NCBI GenBank assembly: GCA_024364735.1
Contig: JAGFNQ010000847.1
Location: forward strand, 470,121 to 534,120
Direction: 5' to 3'
Length of the DNA stretch: 64,000 nucleotides
Source: Boesenbergia rotunda
Taxonomy: Eukaryota > Streptophyta > Magnoliopsida > Zingiberales > Zingiberaceae
The notes beneath the pieces were generated by a model. The model had not been told where the DNA came from and ran no database searches. It was given only the letters and a program-made list of their open reading frames with translations. Shown piece after piece: positions 13,176 through 24,244 of this stretch. The position numbers and the translations under genes were made by a program. Within the stretch, counting starts at the first letter, position 1. Each line of letters begins with the position of its first letter.

Positions 13176-14266
13176 ACCCAAAATTTTCAAAATGAAAATC
13201 AAGGCAACTAGGAGGCAACCTCCCCCTTTTACCCATGCCTTCTCCCCATTTTCATTTTTCCCAGGTCAAGTTCTACCCAACTTAACCTCCTAGCACCAAG
13301 TTAGGTTCTTCCCAACCTAGCACCCGAGTTCTTTTCCCTTTGAACACTATTAAAGGCTTGCTCCCCAAGCACCCTTATCCCTAATGTCAATAAGAACTCA
13401 ACTAAAGTCTAAAACTCTAAAATTTGCAAGTACACTTGCTAGGATATATCCTTTCCTAGAAAAATATGATATCATGGAAATATCAAGTGTGCTTGACTTT
13501 TGGTACACATCTAAGTTTTCTAACTATGGACACTTTGTATCAACATTGAAATTCATCCATAATTCCATGTGTTTTTCAAGGCTAATCATCATAATTTGAC
13601 ACATGAAATTGTCCTCAATTCATTTGGACATCATATTTTATCATCCAATAGTCATTTTCTTATTTCAGCCTATATACCAGTCGACTGCCCATGGGGCAGT
13701 CGACTGCCAAACCTCACAGAATGTTTTCGGGGCGAATTCACTTCGGACCAGTCGACTGCCCCCAGGTCAGTCGACTGGTACCAGTCGACTGCCCCCAGGG
13801 CAGTCGCCTGATACCTGATTTTCAGGTTTTCATGCTGAAATTCAGAAATGCCCTAAAAATTCTACAAATCTCCAAAAATTATGAAATTTCGTGGGGAGAT
13901 TTGTGAAGCCAATATCTACTTGGGAAAAATATGTTTCCAAATAAATGTACTCTGGATCCCAAGATTGGCACGAAACTCCACTTCTCCTAAAGTGTATCAT
14001 TAAAACCTTAGCTCAAAGTTCTAATTTCGACCTCATCTTAATGCTTCTTCCCATACTCATTCATAATCCATTAGTAGCATCAAGTTACATGGTATTTTCA
14101 CATTAAACCCAATTTCTTTCAATTATAATACCATTTCCACTCCTTTTTTTTTTCTTACATCCCCCTTTTAGTGTGCCAAAACTTAAAATTAAGACTTACC
14201 CAAGTCTCTCAATTTTATTTGGCACATTTCATCCAATTCCTTGGGAGACAAACTTTTGAGATCCAT

Positions 14267-15946
14267 TTACCATGGACCCCAAAGGCTCCTAGAGCTCCCC
14301 CTTGAGCTCTGAGCCCTAGCCACCTCCCTAGGTGACTCAACATATGCTAAACCACACCGGTGAACCTCCGATGACTCTTGGCCCACAAAGTGAACCTTCT
14401 TAACTTTGGACATCTTGTCCTTGGTTAAGTCACCCTTTCTACCCTTGAATTGCATTCCTTTGCCATCCTTGGACTTACCCTCCTTACTAGGATTGTATGT
14501 TTTCCCAACATACTTCTTTCCATTGCCCTTGGAGGTCTTAGATTGGTAGCCCAAACCCGATCTATCATAGTTAAGTTTTAGGCTACTCAACACTAGGTCT
14601 AGGCCCTTAGATCCAACCTTGAATCTTTCTAGGGTCTTTTCTAATGTATCAAGCCTTGCCCTCAAGGTTTGATTTTTCCTTTCTAATTTCTTGACCTTAG
14701 TGTCCACATGTCCACCTTGGACATTTCTAGACCTACCATTCTTTCTAGGCATGTGTCTCCCCTTCTTGGGGTTAATACCTTGATCCTTAGGTGCATAAGT
14801 CGTAGGTCTATCATGATGCATGCTCTTTCTAGAATTTTGATCTACCTTATTATCCCTATTCCTATCATTATACTTAAATCCAAAATTATGCACCATTAAA
14901 CATTTCTCATTGATTCTAGCATGCATGGATGGGCCATTTTCATTATTTCTAAAATGTAAGGAAGAACTTGAAATTGAGTTGCATTTTACCCTAGGGTTAG
15001 GAATTACCTCCCTTACCCTTGAAGTTCTCCCTTGATGTGAGTTTTGCTTTCTTCTCTCTTCTTTCTCCCATCTCCTAAGGTGCTCCATCTTCTTTAGCTC
15101 CTTCTTCCTTGGACACTTGGTGTGGTAGTGCCCTAGCTCACCACACGTAAAGCATCTAATCCTCTTTTTCTTAGCTTGAGCCTCTTCATTCCTACAACCC
15201 ACCTTAGATTTAACCAAAATTGAAATGGGTTTAGATTTTACCTTCCTTTTACCTTTTGGGCACTTGTCTTTGTAGTGCCCCTTTTCATTGCACCCAAAGC
15301 ATATGATGTGGTCCTTGGTTCTTGCTTTGGTGGAGGCTGAGGCTAGGTTGACTACTTCTTCAACCTTGGAAGATGTGGAAGCTTCCTCTTGATCCGGAAT
15401 TAATGAGGGTCTCTCCTCCCCCTCAATTTTTGACATTGGTGCCTCTTCTTCTTCTCTTGAGGAGGTTGATGATCTTTCACTTAGCTCCTCCTTCTTACTT
15501 GAAGAAGTTGACACTTCTTCCATTTCGCTTGATGATGTAGATGATTCTTTTTCTTTTTCCTCTTCTCCACTTGAACTTACTTCTTCGGGCTTATGTACTT
15601 CTTGAGCTTGTGTAGGGTTCTCATGATACTTTTTCACTTTGCTCCACAATTCACATGCATTTTGATATTTTCCTACACAACTCAAAATATTGTTAGGCAA
15701 AACATTTATCAAGATATTCATTACCTTCTCATTTGCCCTAGAGTAAGTTTGTTGCTCTTGAGTCCAATATCGTGGGCGGAGCTTTTTCCCGTGCTTGTCC
15801 GTAGGAATTTCAAATGGTTCTTCCACTACCATTACGCATTCCCACTCTATCATGAACCACATCTCCATCCTTGACTTCCAACGCTCGAAATCCTCATGAT
15901 CATAGGCCGGTGGAGTGTATATATCATCCCCAAGCTTGTCTTCCAT
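14267..15946 (-). CDS. Retrotransposon gag polyprotein, intact (559 aa)
   Basis: This is the capsid/nucleocapsid protein of the gag-only element. It packages element RNA in cytoplasmic particles. The N-terminal 110 residues resemble the Copia gag head (YDHEDFERWKSRMEMWF). A Ser/Glu-rich acidic stretch follows, at about residues 120-205. Two CCHC zinc knuckles are visible, CFGCNEKGHYKDKC near 216 and CFTCGELGHYHTKC near 262. A Lys-rich region and a short coiled-coil-like stretch (KLERKNQTLRARLDTLEK) lie around residues 415-435. The start is 72 nt inside the 5' LTR boundary, with the primer site in between. No stop or frameshift interrupts it, and no pol follows. An intact gag in a pol-less element suggests that gag function is kept under selection. 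Confidence 0.88.
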   Translation of the reverse strand: MEDKLGDDIYTPPAYDHEDFERWKSRMEMWFMIEWECVMVVEEPFEIPTDKHGKKLRPRYWTQEQQTYSRANEKVMNILINVLPNNILSCVGKYQNACELWSKVKKYHENPTQAQEVHKPEEVSSSGEEEKEKESSTSSSEMEEVSTSSSKKEELSERSSTSSREEEEAPMSKIEGEERPSLIPDQEEASTSSKVEEVVNLASASTKARTKDHIICFGCNEKGHYKDKCPKGKRKVKSKPISILVKSKVGCRNEEAQAKKKRIRCFTCGELGHYHTKCPRKKELKKMEHLRRWEKEERRKQNSHQGRTSRVREVIPNPRVKCNSISSSSLHFRNNENGPSMHARINEKCLMVHNFGFKYNDRNRDNKVDQNSRKSMHHDRPTTYAPKDQGINPKKGRHMPRKNGRSRNVQGGHVDTKVKKLERKNQTLRARLDTLEKTLERFKVGSKGLDLVLSSLKLNYDRSGLGYQSKTSKGNGKKYVGKTYNPSKEGKSKDGKGMQFKGRKGDLTKDKMSKVKKVHFVGQESSEVHRCGLAYVESPREVARAQSSRGSSRSLWGPW

Positions 15947-16004
15947 GATTCTTGCCCTCTAGCGGTTGCTCCTTTGGCGGTTAGTCCAAAAAGAGCGGAC
16001 CTTT

Positions 16005-16016
16005 GCTCTGATACCA
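16005..16016 (-). promoter_or_regulatory. Primer binding site, tRNA-iMet type
   Basis: The minus strand reads TGGTATCAGAGC, the standard plant Copia primer site complementary to the 3' end of initiator methionine tRNA. It lies two bases inside the 5' LTR. Confidence 0.92.
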
Positions 16017-16018
16017 CT

Positions 16019-17122
16019 TGTTAGGATCTTTGCCCTAGCTAGAGGGGGGGTGAATAGCGGTTCTTTGATTCTTTCAACCTACGTTGTTAGTTGCGCAACG
16101 GAAATACAAATAAAAACAAACTAACAATGCTAACCAACCAGATTTACGTGGTTCGGAGATGAAACTCCTACTCCACGACAGTCCGTGAGGTGGACGATCC
16201 CTTGATCCTTCGGCGGATCGCTCCCCGGATGCTCTCCGGCTATCTCGTGTAGCTCCTTGTGGGTGGAGAAACCTCTCCACAATCCTCTACAAGCACCTGA
16301 GCACACAAGGCTACTATCAAGCTTTTTCCAAGCAAGATTCGCCAAAAAACCCCAGCCCGATCGAGTCCCCCTTTAGATAGACTCGGGCTGGAAATCACGC
16401 CACCAGTCGACTGCCCCCAGGGCAGTCGACTGGTGCCAGCCAAATTCGACCGTTGACACTCCAACGTTCGAATTTGCCAGCTTACCAGCCACCTACCAGT
16501 CGACTGGTACAGGACTAGTCGACTGGAGCCAGTCGACTGGAACCAATTCCAGTCGACTGGCAGTCGACTGGTCGACCCTCCTTGGGTCGACCCGATTCTC
16601 TGTGTGTTCCCGCAGTCGACTGCCTTCGGGCCAGTCGACTGCCCTGCCTACCAGCCTAGGGTTTTGCATCCCCGAGTACATTCCACTCAGCACTCGACCC
16701 CTAGGACTTCCCGAGTACATTCACACAGCACTCGTACCCTCACGACTCGACTGACTCCTCCTCCGCAGCCTCGACTGTTGCCTTCGCGCCCTCTTCATCT
16801 TCGGCCTTCGTCCCTCGGATGCGCACGCAAGCCTCCAGCTTGCCTCCATGCCACCCTTCACGTACGCCTCGAAGTCCGCGCCCATCAGCTCATCGTACCT
16901 GCACTCCATGGTCCCTCAGATGCGCACACCAACCTCCAGCTGGCCTCCATGCCATCCTTCACCGTACTGAGGCCGTCCAGTCAGGTCCATATGTGTACCT
17001 GTACAATCCTGTACACTCAACATACACATATCAAATACACAGGGTAAACCTAACTTAAACCTTTGCCCAAACATCAAAACCCATGGTCACTCCGGACCAT
17101 CCTAGGGCCGATTGCTCCAACA
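16019..17122 (-). repeat. 5' LTR of the gag-only element
   Basis: 1104 bp, same length as its partner and differing by nine substitutions in my count. It is transcribed leftward. Confidence 0.9.
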
Positions 17123-17679
17123 CCTTCGACCTGAAGTCACTACGGTACCCTACATAAGGAGTTATGTACTTTGGTATCGTCAAACGTCACCCGTAACAGG
17201 GTTGACTATAAAGACGATCACTGGGTATGTAATGAATTATGCGGAGAGATGTGAGTGATATAGATGGGATCTATCCCTCTTATATGACGGGAGTGATATC
17301 TGTGGGCCCCTTGATCGAGTAGGACTGCTAAAACGCATGACCATGCTCGAATGAGTCAATATGAGATATTGAGCTCATTTGTTTGAGTGAGTCTACTCGG
17401 GGATCAAGAAATACAAGATTGACTAAGGATGACACGGTCTATGCCTCATTGGTCAATCTAGATATCAAGGATAGAAGGACAAGGTCATACATTATCATAG
17501 TCACGGAGGTTTAGTCGGATCTCGACTTTTCTTGTTACTTGGGTAGCAATGATACATTGCTAGTTGCCGCTCATTGCTTATGTGTCTAAAGTGTTTAGGT
17601 GCATTAATTGCCAACGTCACGAGAACCTATTGGGTCACACACAAATGACACAATGCTTCGGGAAATCTGATCGGTAGAT

Positions 17680-17822
17680 TTGAGCTCGAGTTGGAAACTT
17701 GGGAGATCTGAGCTCGAGTTGAGAACTCGGAAGACCTAAGCCCGAGTTGGGAACTCGAGAGATTTGAGCCGAGTTAGGAACTCGGGAGGTCTGTTCGGAA
17801 GCTCGAGTTGGGAACTCGAGAG
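17680..17822. repeat. Minisatellite A in the host solo LTR, about 30-bp unit
   Basis: About five imperfect copies built on GAGCTCGAGTTGGGAACTCG occur in tandem. The unit contains the inverted words CGAGTT and AACTCG. Confidence 0.8.
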
Positions 17823-17827
17823 TGCGT

Positions 17828-17940
17828 GTCGGAGCTCGGAGCTCGGCAGACTGGGTCGGAGCTCGAAGCTCGGCAGACTGGGTCGGAGCTCGGCAGACTA
17901 GGTCGGAGCTCGACAGACTGGGTCGGGAGCTCGGCACTCG
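17828..17940. repeat. Minisatellite B in the host solo LTR, about 20-bp unit
   Basis: About five copies of CGGAGCTCGGCAGACTGGGT follow directly after minisatellite A. The two units share the word GAGCTCG, so one may derive from the other. Confidence 0.8.
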
Positions 17941-18550
17941 GGAGACTTGGTCGGGAGACCTGGTCGGAAGCCCAAGAGGCCCGGTCGGGATTACAGGGAA
18001 AATTCATTAAAGTGTTTAATGAAGAGAAAGGAAAAGATTCTTTTCTTGCATAGGAAAAGATGAAGAGTCACATGAAAAGATGTGCTCTTTATTGGTATTA
18101 ATGAAGGAAGCCAAAGAGACATAAACCTCTTCATATTCATGGGATGAGTATAAAAGAGGGCCTTGTGACTTTGGAAGAGGTCTTCTTCCCTTGGCTTCTT
18201 CCCTATCTTCTTTCCTCCCTCATCTTCCTCTTTTGGCTGAAACCCTATTGTAGGGTTCTTGGTATTCTGCGAGCTACCTCAAGTTACTAGCACAACTAAG
18301 GTAGCTGTCCCGAAGTTGAGAGATTGTGTCCGTGTGGATACGAATAGAGGCACGGACGCTTGAACGTGCAAGAGATCTGGCGCATCTTGGACGAGCGGGA
18401 TAAGCAAAGGGCACGCTCCAAAAGTATACACTATAGTTAGATCTATTAGATAGATGAACTTTGTACAAGTTTTCTTTCGCATGGATCGCTCATGGGTTCT
18501 TGTTTCAGCTGCGTTTTTGTGTTTTGGTGCCGGGAGAACCCAACACTGGT

Positions 18551-19450
18551 GCCACGTCAGAGTAGTGGCGAGATCGGGGTCCCCGAGGCCCCGGTGGATC
18601 GAATGGCTCGAGCTAGCAATCGGGCCGATATTGCCCGACCCGGCCCGACCTACGCATAGGCCGCGGAAGGCCAATCCTGACCCAAGTACACCTGGCGTCA
18701 ATGGAGGCCCAACAGGCGTGCCAAAGTAGGCCCCACATGAGGAATTCCCGAACCGGGGAACCCTCGAGTCCCCAACTGCCCGTCTTGAGATAGGTTGGGT
18801 GTGGCGGGGCTGAGCGCCTCCTAACTCAGTCATAATGACCGTAGAGTCCGAATCCACTAAGCGCCGCCGAGCGGTGCTTCCAAAAGAAGATGGTCGTAAC
18901 CCTCAGGAACGCTCACTCACTCTCTGACATCACACTAGCAGAAGTCGTACGGGGTCAGCGCGGAACTGACACACTTCAAGCACAAATCGCAGGTATCTCG
19001 CTGACACCATGATCCTCCTGCTATCCTGTACCATGACCACCTGCGTTCGCGTCAGGCCGAACGGCGCCTGACGACGCACGTCGGCGAGCTGGCAGTGTCC
19101 CTTGCCTTATTCGGGTATGCAACACCTTACCCTGCCACTACTGGTCATGCCCTGTCCTGCTCTCGCTTACGACAGGGAGTGGCAGGCTGGGCAGAAGCTA
19201 CCGTCTCCCTCAACTATATAAGCCCTTGCGCTCCCCATCGCACAAGTACGCGCAATAGTATTTTCTTCCACTGTTCCATTATTTTCTTACTCTTCTATCG
19301 GAGACTAACTTGACTGTCAGAGGGTCTTATCGGGGACTTTTCTCGACGGATTTGCTTACGGTCATTCTCTCGTAGATCGGAGTCAACATCCGTAACTCAT
19401 AGTACTCGGGGGTTCACTTTACTCTTGAAAATCTATCTCACTTTACGATA
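18551..19450. mobile_element. Fragment of an LTR, Gypsy/Tat-like
   Basis: A GC-rich stretch leads to TATATAA at 19215-19221. About 85 nt later comes GACTAACTTGACTGTCAGAGGG, shortened here to its theme: the ACTTGA-x-GTCRGAGGG wording typical, from memory, of the R region of plant Tat-lineage Gypsy LTRs. No full ends or genes are visible. Confidence 0.4.
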
Positions 19451-20645
19451 GAATAACAAGCATTGCTAGAGGAGAAGTTCAAACTCTGTTGCTTTAATTA
19501 ATATAATGTGCAAGGAGTATAGTTTATTTTTCATCTTTCAAGGTCTTATAAATAATATTTTTTGTATTTTTATATATCTGATGTAACAGATCGGTATACT
19601 AATATATTAAAAATCTCTAAATTTTCTCTTACCATGATGGTTTGTTCCTATCATAGATAATTTGTAAAAGAAAAATTAATATCTTGTCAGTATTTTTTTT
19701 TTGGGTTACATTTATGTATGACCATTTTTTGAGGGAAGTAATAAATGAATTTAGAGTTGGCCCGTTTACCGTTATTATTTCAGCACTTCATCACAATGGC
19801 CGAATTCGTATCACTCCTAACTATGATGCACAAATATTAGCCACCTAAAATTTGTTGAATGATAGCTAAGTACCGTATGATTCTCACAGGAGGTTATACA
19901 ATTGGCTTAATATTAAGCTTTGCATTGGAAGGAACGCCAGCCTTGATCAATGGGTACAGGAAAAAGCAATACTACTTTTTACTTTCACCCTTCTTCCTTG
20001 GGCAGTCTTTTCCCTTTTCCCCCTCTTTAATTTATTGATTTCGGCTTTTGCTTTGCTTCACGTGAACTGGAGGCTCCATATTCTGTCGCAAAGTTAAAGA
20101 AGATAGAGAAGAAGCAGAGACGAGACGGCTTATCGAGGGAGGGAACAGCAGCGCATTAAAGTGCACCACCATGCGGCCGCCGCACAGAACTACCGTCCGC
20201 CGCTTCGCTGCCTTTTCCTTTTCCTTTTTTTTTTCTTTCTTTTTTTCTTAATAAAGAAAGGTCACAGCGCACGGACCCATGGCATTACAACAAATTGCTA
20301 CGCGTTAAAATTATATATACGCAAACAACGGCAGCTGATTATATACCCAATTAAAAATATTGCAAAAGCGGCGAGCTTTCTGCCATGCATGACCCCGTGT
20401 CGTCCTGATCGATTGATCCCTGTTCTTCATCGTCATCCATGCGGCATGAAGACGCTGCAGGAGAAGAATTAGGCATTCAACTCTGGCGAAGGAGGATGTT
20501 AAACACCAATATTTAATTACAGACTTCACCATTCTACAGTAGCTAAGGGCACATAAAGGTGAGAAAAGGAAAAACATTGAAAAGAAAACTCGGCGAGTGG
20601 TAGCGTTAAGACGAGATCACTATTCACTACTGCTTAATTAATTAA
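19451..20645. other. Intergenic DNA, 3' side of the second ERF gene
   Basis: No gene is visible. The stretch is AT-rich and includes a T/C run at 20218-20250. The last part is likely the 3' UTR of the minus-strand ERF gene. Confidence 0.5.
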
Positions 20646-21122
20646 TTAACCAATCATCAGCGACGACGTCGGCGGCGGCTCGTTGAGATCGAAAGGCAAA
20701 TCGCTCCCTAAATCCCGAAACAGAGACATCGCTGAAGGCGCAGGCGATGCCTGCGTGGCCGGAGGCGGCAAGCCGTCAACATGGGGGAAGCGGCCGAGAA
20801 CGAGCGCAGTTGACGGTGGAGGCGTTGGATTAGCCTGCGGCGGCGGGAGAAGCCAGAGGTGACAGGGGAGGTTGAGATCGAGATGCGGCGGGGGCGGCGG
20901 CGGCGGCGGCGGGTTGGGGTGATAGGGGAAGTTAGTCTTGGCCTTGGCGCCGCGGAGTGACCGGGCGGCACGGTCGTAGGCAAGCGCAGCCTCCTCGGGG
21001 GTGTCGAAGGTGCCGAGCCACACTCGCGTTTTCTTCCATGGGTCTCGTATCTCAGCCGCGTACCTCCCCCACGGTCGCTTCCTCACCCCGCGGTAATGAT
21101 GCCCCTCACCTCTAGACGCCAT
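20646..21122 (-). CDS. Class II AP2/ERF transcriptional repressor, small (158 aa)
   Basis: This is an intron-less ERF protein with a very short N terminus. The AP2 domain begins at residue 9 (HYRGVRKRPWGRYAAEIRD) and ends near residue 67. Alanine and aspartate at the diagnostic positions place it in the ERF rather than the DREB subfamily. A polyproline run follows (nine prolines near residue 75), then LDLNLP and, near the C terminus, PFDLNEPP. These are two DLN-type EAR motifs, so active repression through TOPLESS-type partners is expected. Its domain is close to that of the ERF at 2096, differing for instance in WKKTRVW against GKKSRVW. The two lie about 18 kb apart in opposite orientation with repeats between. 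The start is the first ATG, preceded by a CT-rich leader. Confidence 0.92.
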   Translation of the reverse strand: MASRGEGHHYRGVRKRPWGRYAAEIRDPWKKTRVWLGTFDTPEEAALAYDRAARSLRGAKAKTNFPYHPNPPPPPPPPPHLDLNLPCHLWLLPPPQANPTPPPSTALVLGRFPHVDGLPPPATQASPAPSAMSLFRDLGSDLPFDLNEPPPTSSLMIG

Positions 21123-23339
21123 ATTTCACTGCGAAGAAGAAGGAGGAGGAGGAGCTCCGAAAGAAGATATGATGAGAGGCTGAGAAGTAAAAAAACAACA
21201 GGAAGGAAAGGAGGAGAGAGGAGGAGGAGAGCCGCCGCCCGATTTGACGTGTCGCAGGGGGGCAGGTCATGTGACCGCTCTCTCCAATGCCCACTGCATT
21301 ACCACATCCACCACCGCAGATTGACGTCAGCCCTACCCATCTCTGCAGCCCCTCCCCACCTGCCGTACGGACTGTGGAGCGGCGCCTGCCGTCATAGCTT
21401 ACTACTAGTATTATCAATTATTAATATTCACTTCAAAACACCAGCCTTTTTCTCGCTCTCCTTGTTATCGGAGGCAGAGGCAGAGGCATGTAATGCGCAG
21501 GCAGCTGCGCCGAGGAGAAATGCGGAGGGAATAAAGGCAGTGGGAGAGCGACGGGGATGCGTGTCGACCGGTGGATGGAGGTGTAGGGATGGGGGCGCTG
21601 CAGCCGGCTCTGCCGCCCCACGTGGAGCGCAGCGGTGCCGTGTCGTGGGGCGGGGAACAGCAACGCCACATGTTGCGTGCGCGCGCGCGCGCGCGGGCGG
21701 TCGCGCCGAAGAATCTCACACCTCGCAAGCTAAACAAATAAAAGCCATCCACTTTCATTAATTAATTCAATACCCCTCACCACCACCAACACCAACACCA
21801 CCACCACCTCCTCCACCATCATCATCACCACCGCCGCAACGAGTCCCGGACAATAACGTCGTCTTCATCGGCGTCCTCTCTGTCGATGCGGTGGGGTGCG
21901 TGTACCTTCTGCTGCTGCAGCTCAGCAGCGCCAGCCCGGCTCTGTCGCGGCGGATGGTGGTGTGGCGCACTAAACGAACGCGCAATAAATTAATTAAATG
22001 CGGCAATCAGTTTATTAAACAGAAATATTAATTAATAATTTAATGGTGTGCCTCTCTCCTTGCCCGCCCCGTGAGGGAGAGAGAGAGAGTGTGGGAGCTA
22101 GGCCGCCTCGGGAATGGATGAGACTGCGAGACTGATGGTGTACGAAACACGTAACAGGGAGAGAGGTACATCAGGGGGAGGCGTGAGACGTTGCCAGTGT
22201 TGGTGTTGGCTGTGGGGGAGCTGATGAGTCGAGAGAGACAGCAGCATATAATGCAACCGAGAGAGTGGTTGAGATGGTAAAGATTTGACGGGTGAGGTAA
22301 GAAGGGGGAAAAAGGCAACACGCTTGTACTCCACGCCGCATGTTCGCACTTTGTATCGGTAAGCGATCATGATGATGGCATGCGGCCGGCTCGCCTACGT
22401 TTGCACCCGTTGGATCCACCGCCACTCGATCCGAATCCCAGCGGCACCAAACATGCGGCTGCGATTAACCCTGCCGAGATCCAACCGAAGGAAATTCACG
22501 CATGCCTCAGCTACCTGCATTAACTTCCCCGGCGGTTGGTGTTTACTATTAACTTCTTGGACCTGGACGGGACAGGCCGGCCTGGGCTAGTAATGTGGCT
22601 GGCAGCACGACTTTGTGCCTACGCAATTAAAATGATGTTATACATGTTGGATAAGAATTTCACACATGAATTTCACGCATGTTGCATAAGAATTTGAACT
22701 GGGACCTGGAAGAATTAATTAATAATTTAAAGATGGAGGGATCGAGTAAACATTATGGTTTCGTGCAATCATATTCTACATTATATATATTCGCTTGGAA
22801 CTAATTAAAATTGCGGTAGGGAAGCTTATATATAATTGATAGGATCGGCTTTCCTGTGACAGCAATGAAAAAACCGTCACATAATTAAACTGAAACAAAT
22901 TGGGACTGAACTTAACGTAAAAGATACTAACACCGCTTACTATATCTATAAAAGATATAGGAATTAATTTCAATAATGGATTAAATTAGACACTAAACAA
23001 AGCAACTAATGATTAGAAAGAACCACTTCTATCCATATAGACATGGTATCACTTCTTTAAAAGAAAACATAAAGCTGGATGGTCAGAATCCCGACACTAA
23101 AAATATATTTTTATAATTAAATAAAAAATAATTTTGAAAAAAAATATAATTTAGTATATAATAAATAAGAAAGAATATAATTGGGATTAAATATTTTTAA
23201 TAACCATATTAAAAATTATAAAAAAATTATAATAGATTTATATATTTTTATAAGTTAAAAAATTAATTTAATATAAAAATAAATAAGAAAGAATACAATT
23301 TAATATGAAAATAAATAGAAAATAATATAATTTAATAAA
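21123..23339. other. Intergenic DNA upstream of the second ERF gene
   Basis: No gene is supported. It holds purine-rich leader DNA next to the ERF start, a (GC)n run at 21679-21695, CAC/ACC-rich simple sequence at 21777-21838, and strongly AT-rich DNA from 23.1 kb up to the Copia insertion. Confidence 0.5.
21679..21695. repeat. (GC)n microsatellite
   Basis: An uninterrupted alternating GC run of about 17 bases, a potential Z-DNA tract. Confidence 0.85.
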
Positions 23340-23344
23340 TAAAT

Positions 23345-24228
23345 TGTTGTAAATATAGCACTAAAATCAGTAATATATTTGCACCAATAAAATCAGGCAG
23401 CATGCAATAGACAGTAAATGAATTAGCAGGGTTAGGAAATAGTTATCCTCCGGTTGAAGCGTCGGCGCGCCGACTGTCTTTAGAGAATTTATTGCCGCCC
23501 AAGGTGCAGAGGCTCGCTGGCAAAATCCCCTCAAGATCCGACAACCACTCACGCCGTTCGTAGGTGCACTCCAAGACGAACACCGCAATTCGGAAGCAAC
23601 CTCAGATCGCACTATCGAAAGCCCCAAGACCAAAACCGATCGCAGAAGACGAAAAAAGCGAAAGGAGAAGAACTGCCGATTGCTCAGAGGGAGAAGGAGA
23701 GAAGAAAGCAGTGAATAATTAGAATTGCTTCTTCCCCTTCTCCTTTTATAGATCTGAAGAGGCAAACATTTACCTCTTCTCTCTGAGGGATCGCGACCAC
23801 GCAGAAGCAAGGAGGAGTCGCGTCGAGCGCCGCAAGGGAGGGGCGCGTTTCTCAAAAAAAGAAGGAATAAAAAATTAAACAAAAAGAAGGAAAAAATAAA
23901 ATTAAACCAAACCAAATTGGTTTAGGAAACCAGACTGAACCGAAATCTGCAAAACCAAATCAGGCCGCCCGCAAGCGCGAGGCTCACGGGTTGGGGATTT
24001 GCACCCCCCTGCGCGCGATAATCGCGTGCGTCGCGCCCGGTTTATGGATTTCCGGCCCTGACCCCCTGAAACCACCTGGTTTGGGCTCAACCCGCGCATG
24101 CGTGTAGGTCCCCCTAAGCCATCTAAGCATGGTAGGAATGGATTGATATATAAGGCATTCCAACTCCAATGGCTTAGCAATGTGAGACTAAATTTCCTTC
24201 AATAAATTTGAAATTCCAAAATTCAACA
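23345..24228 (-). repeat. 3' LTR of the Copia element
   Basis: 884 bp, TGTTGTAAATATAG to AAATTCAACA in plus reading. A 182-codon minus-strand ORF inside is repeated identically in the other LTR and is not a gene. Confidence 0.95.
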
Positions 24229-24244
24229 ATCCCCCACAAATTTC
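24229..24244 (-). promoter_or_regulatory. Polypurine tract of the Copia element
   Basis: The minus strand reads TTTGTGGGGGATT directly against the 3' LTR. Confidence 0.7.

Larger units (their letters stand above)
11292..17122 (-). mobile_element. Gag-only, non-autonomous Copia/Sirevirus-like element (TR-GAG type)
   Basis: Two 1104-bp LTRs (11292-12395 and 16019-17122) in direct orientation flank an internal region. The whole is bounded by the perfect 5-bp duplication CCTTC (11287-11291 and 17123-17127). The primer site is next to the right-hand LTR and the polypurine tract next to the left-hand one, so the element is transcribed leftward. It encodes one intact gag protein and nothing resembling protease, integrase or reverse transcriptase. 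It must therefore rely on enzymes of another element. By eye the two LTRs differ at 9 positions with no length change, so the insertion is recent. Confidence 0.9.
10847..18545 (+). mobile_element. Solo LTR (about 1.86 kb) split by a nested gag-only retroelement
   Basis: The LTR starts TGTTAGTAGGAGCC at 10847 and ends AGAACCCAACA at 18545. It is flanked by CTGGC (10842-10846) and CTGGT (18546-18550), a 5-bp duplication with one mismatch. The element at 11292-17122 interrupts it. Removing that insert and one CCTTC leaves 1863 bp (10847-11291 joined to 17128-18545). No coding region belongs to it. It contains two minisatellites at 17.68-17.94 kb. The mismatch in the duplication fits an old insertion. 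Confidence 0.65.

Noticed and set aside
23367..23915. 182-codon minus-strand ORF, repeated identically at 28802-29350
   Set aside because: It lies wholly in the Copia LTRs, covers promoter and untranslated parts and has low-complexity text. Identity only reflects LTR identity.
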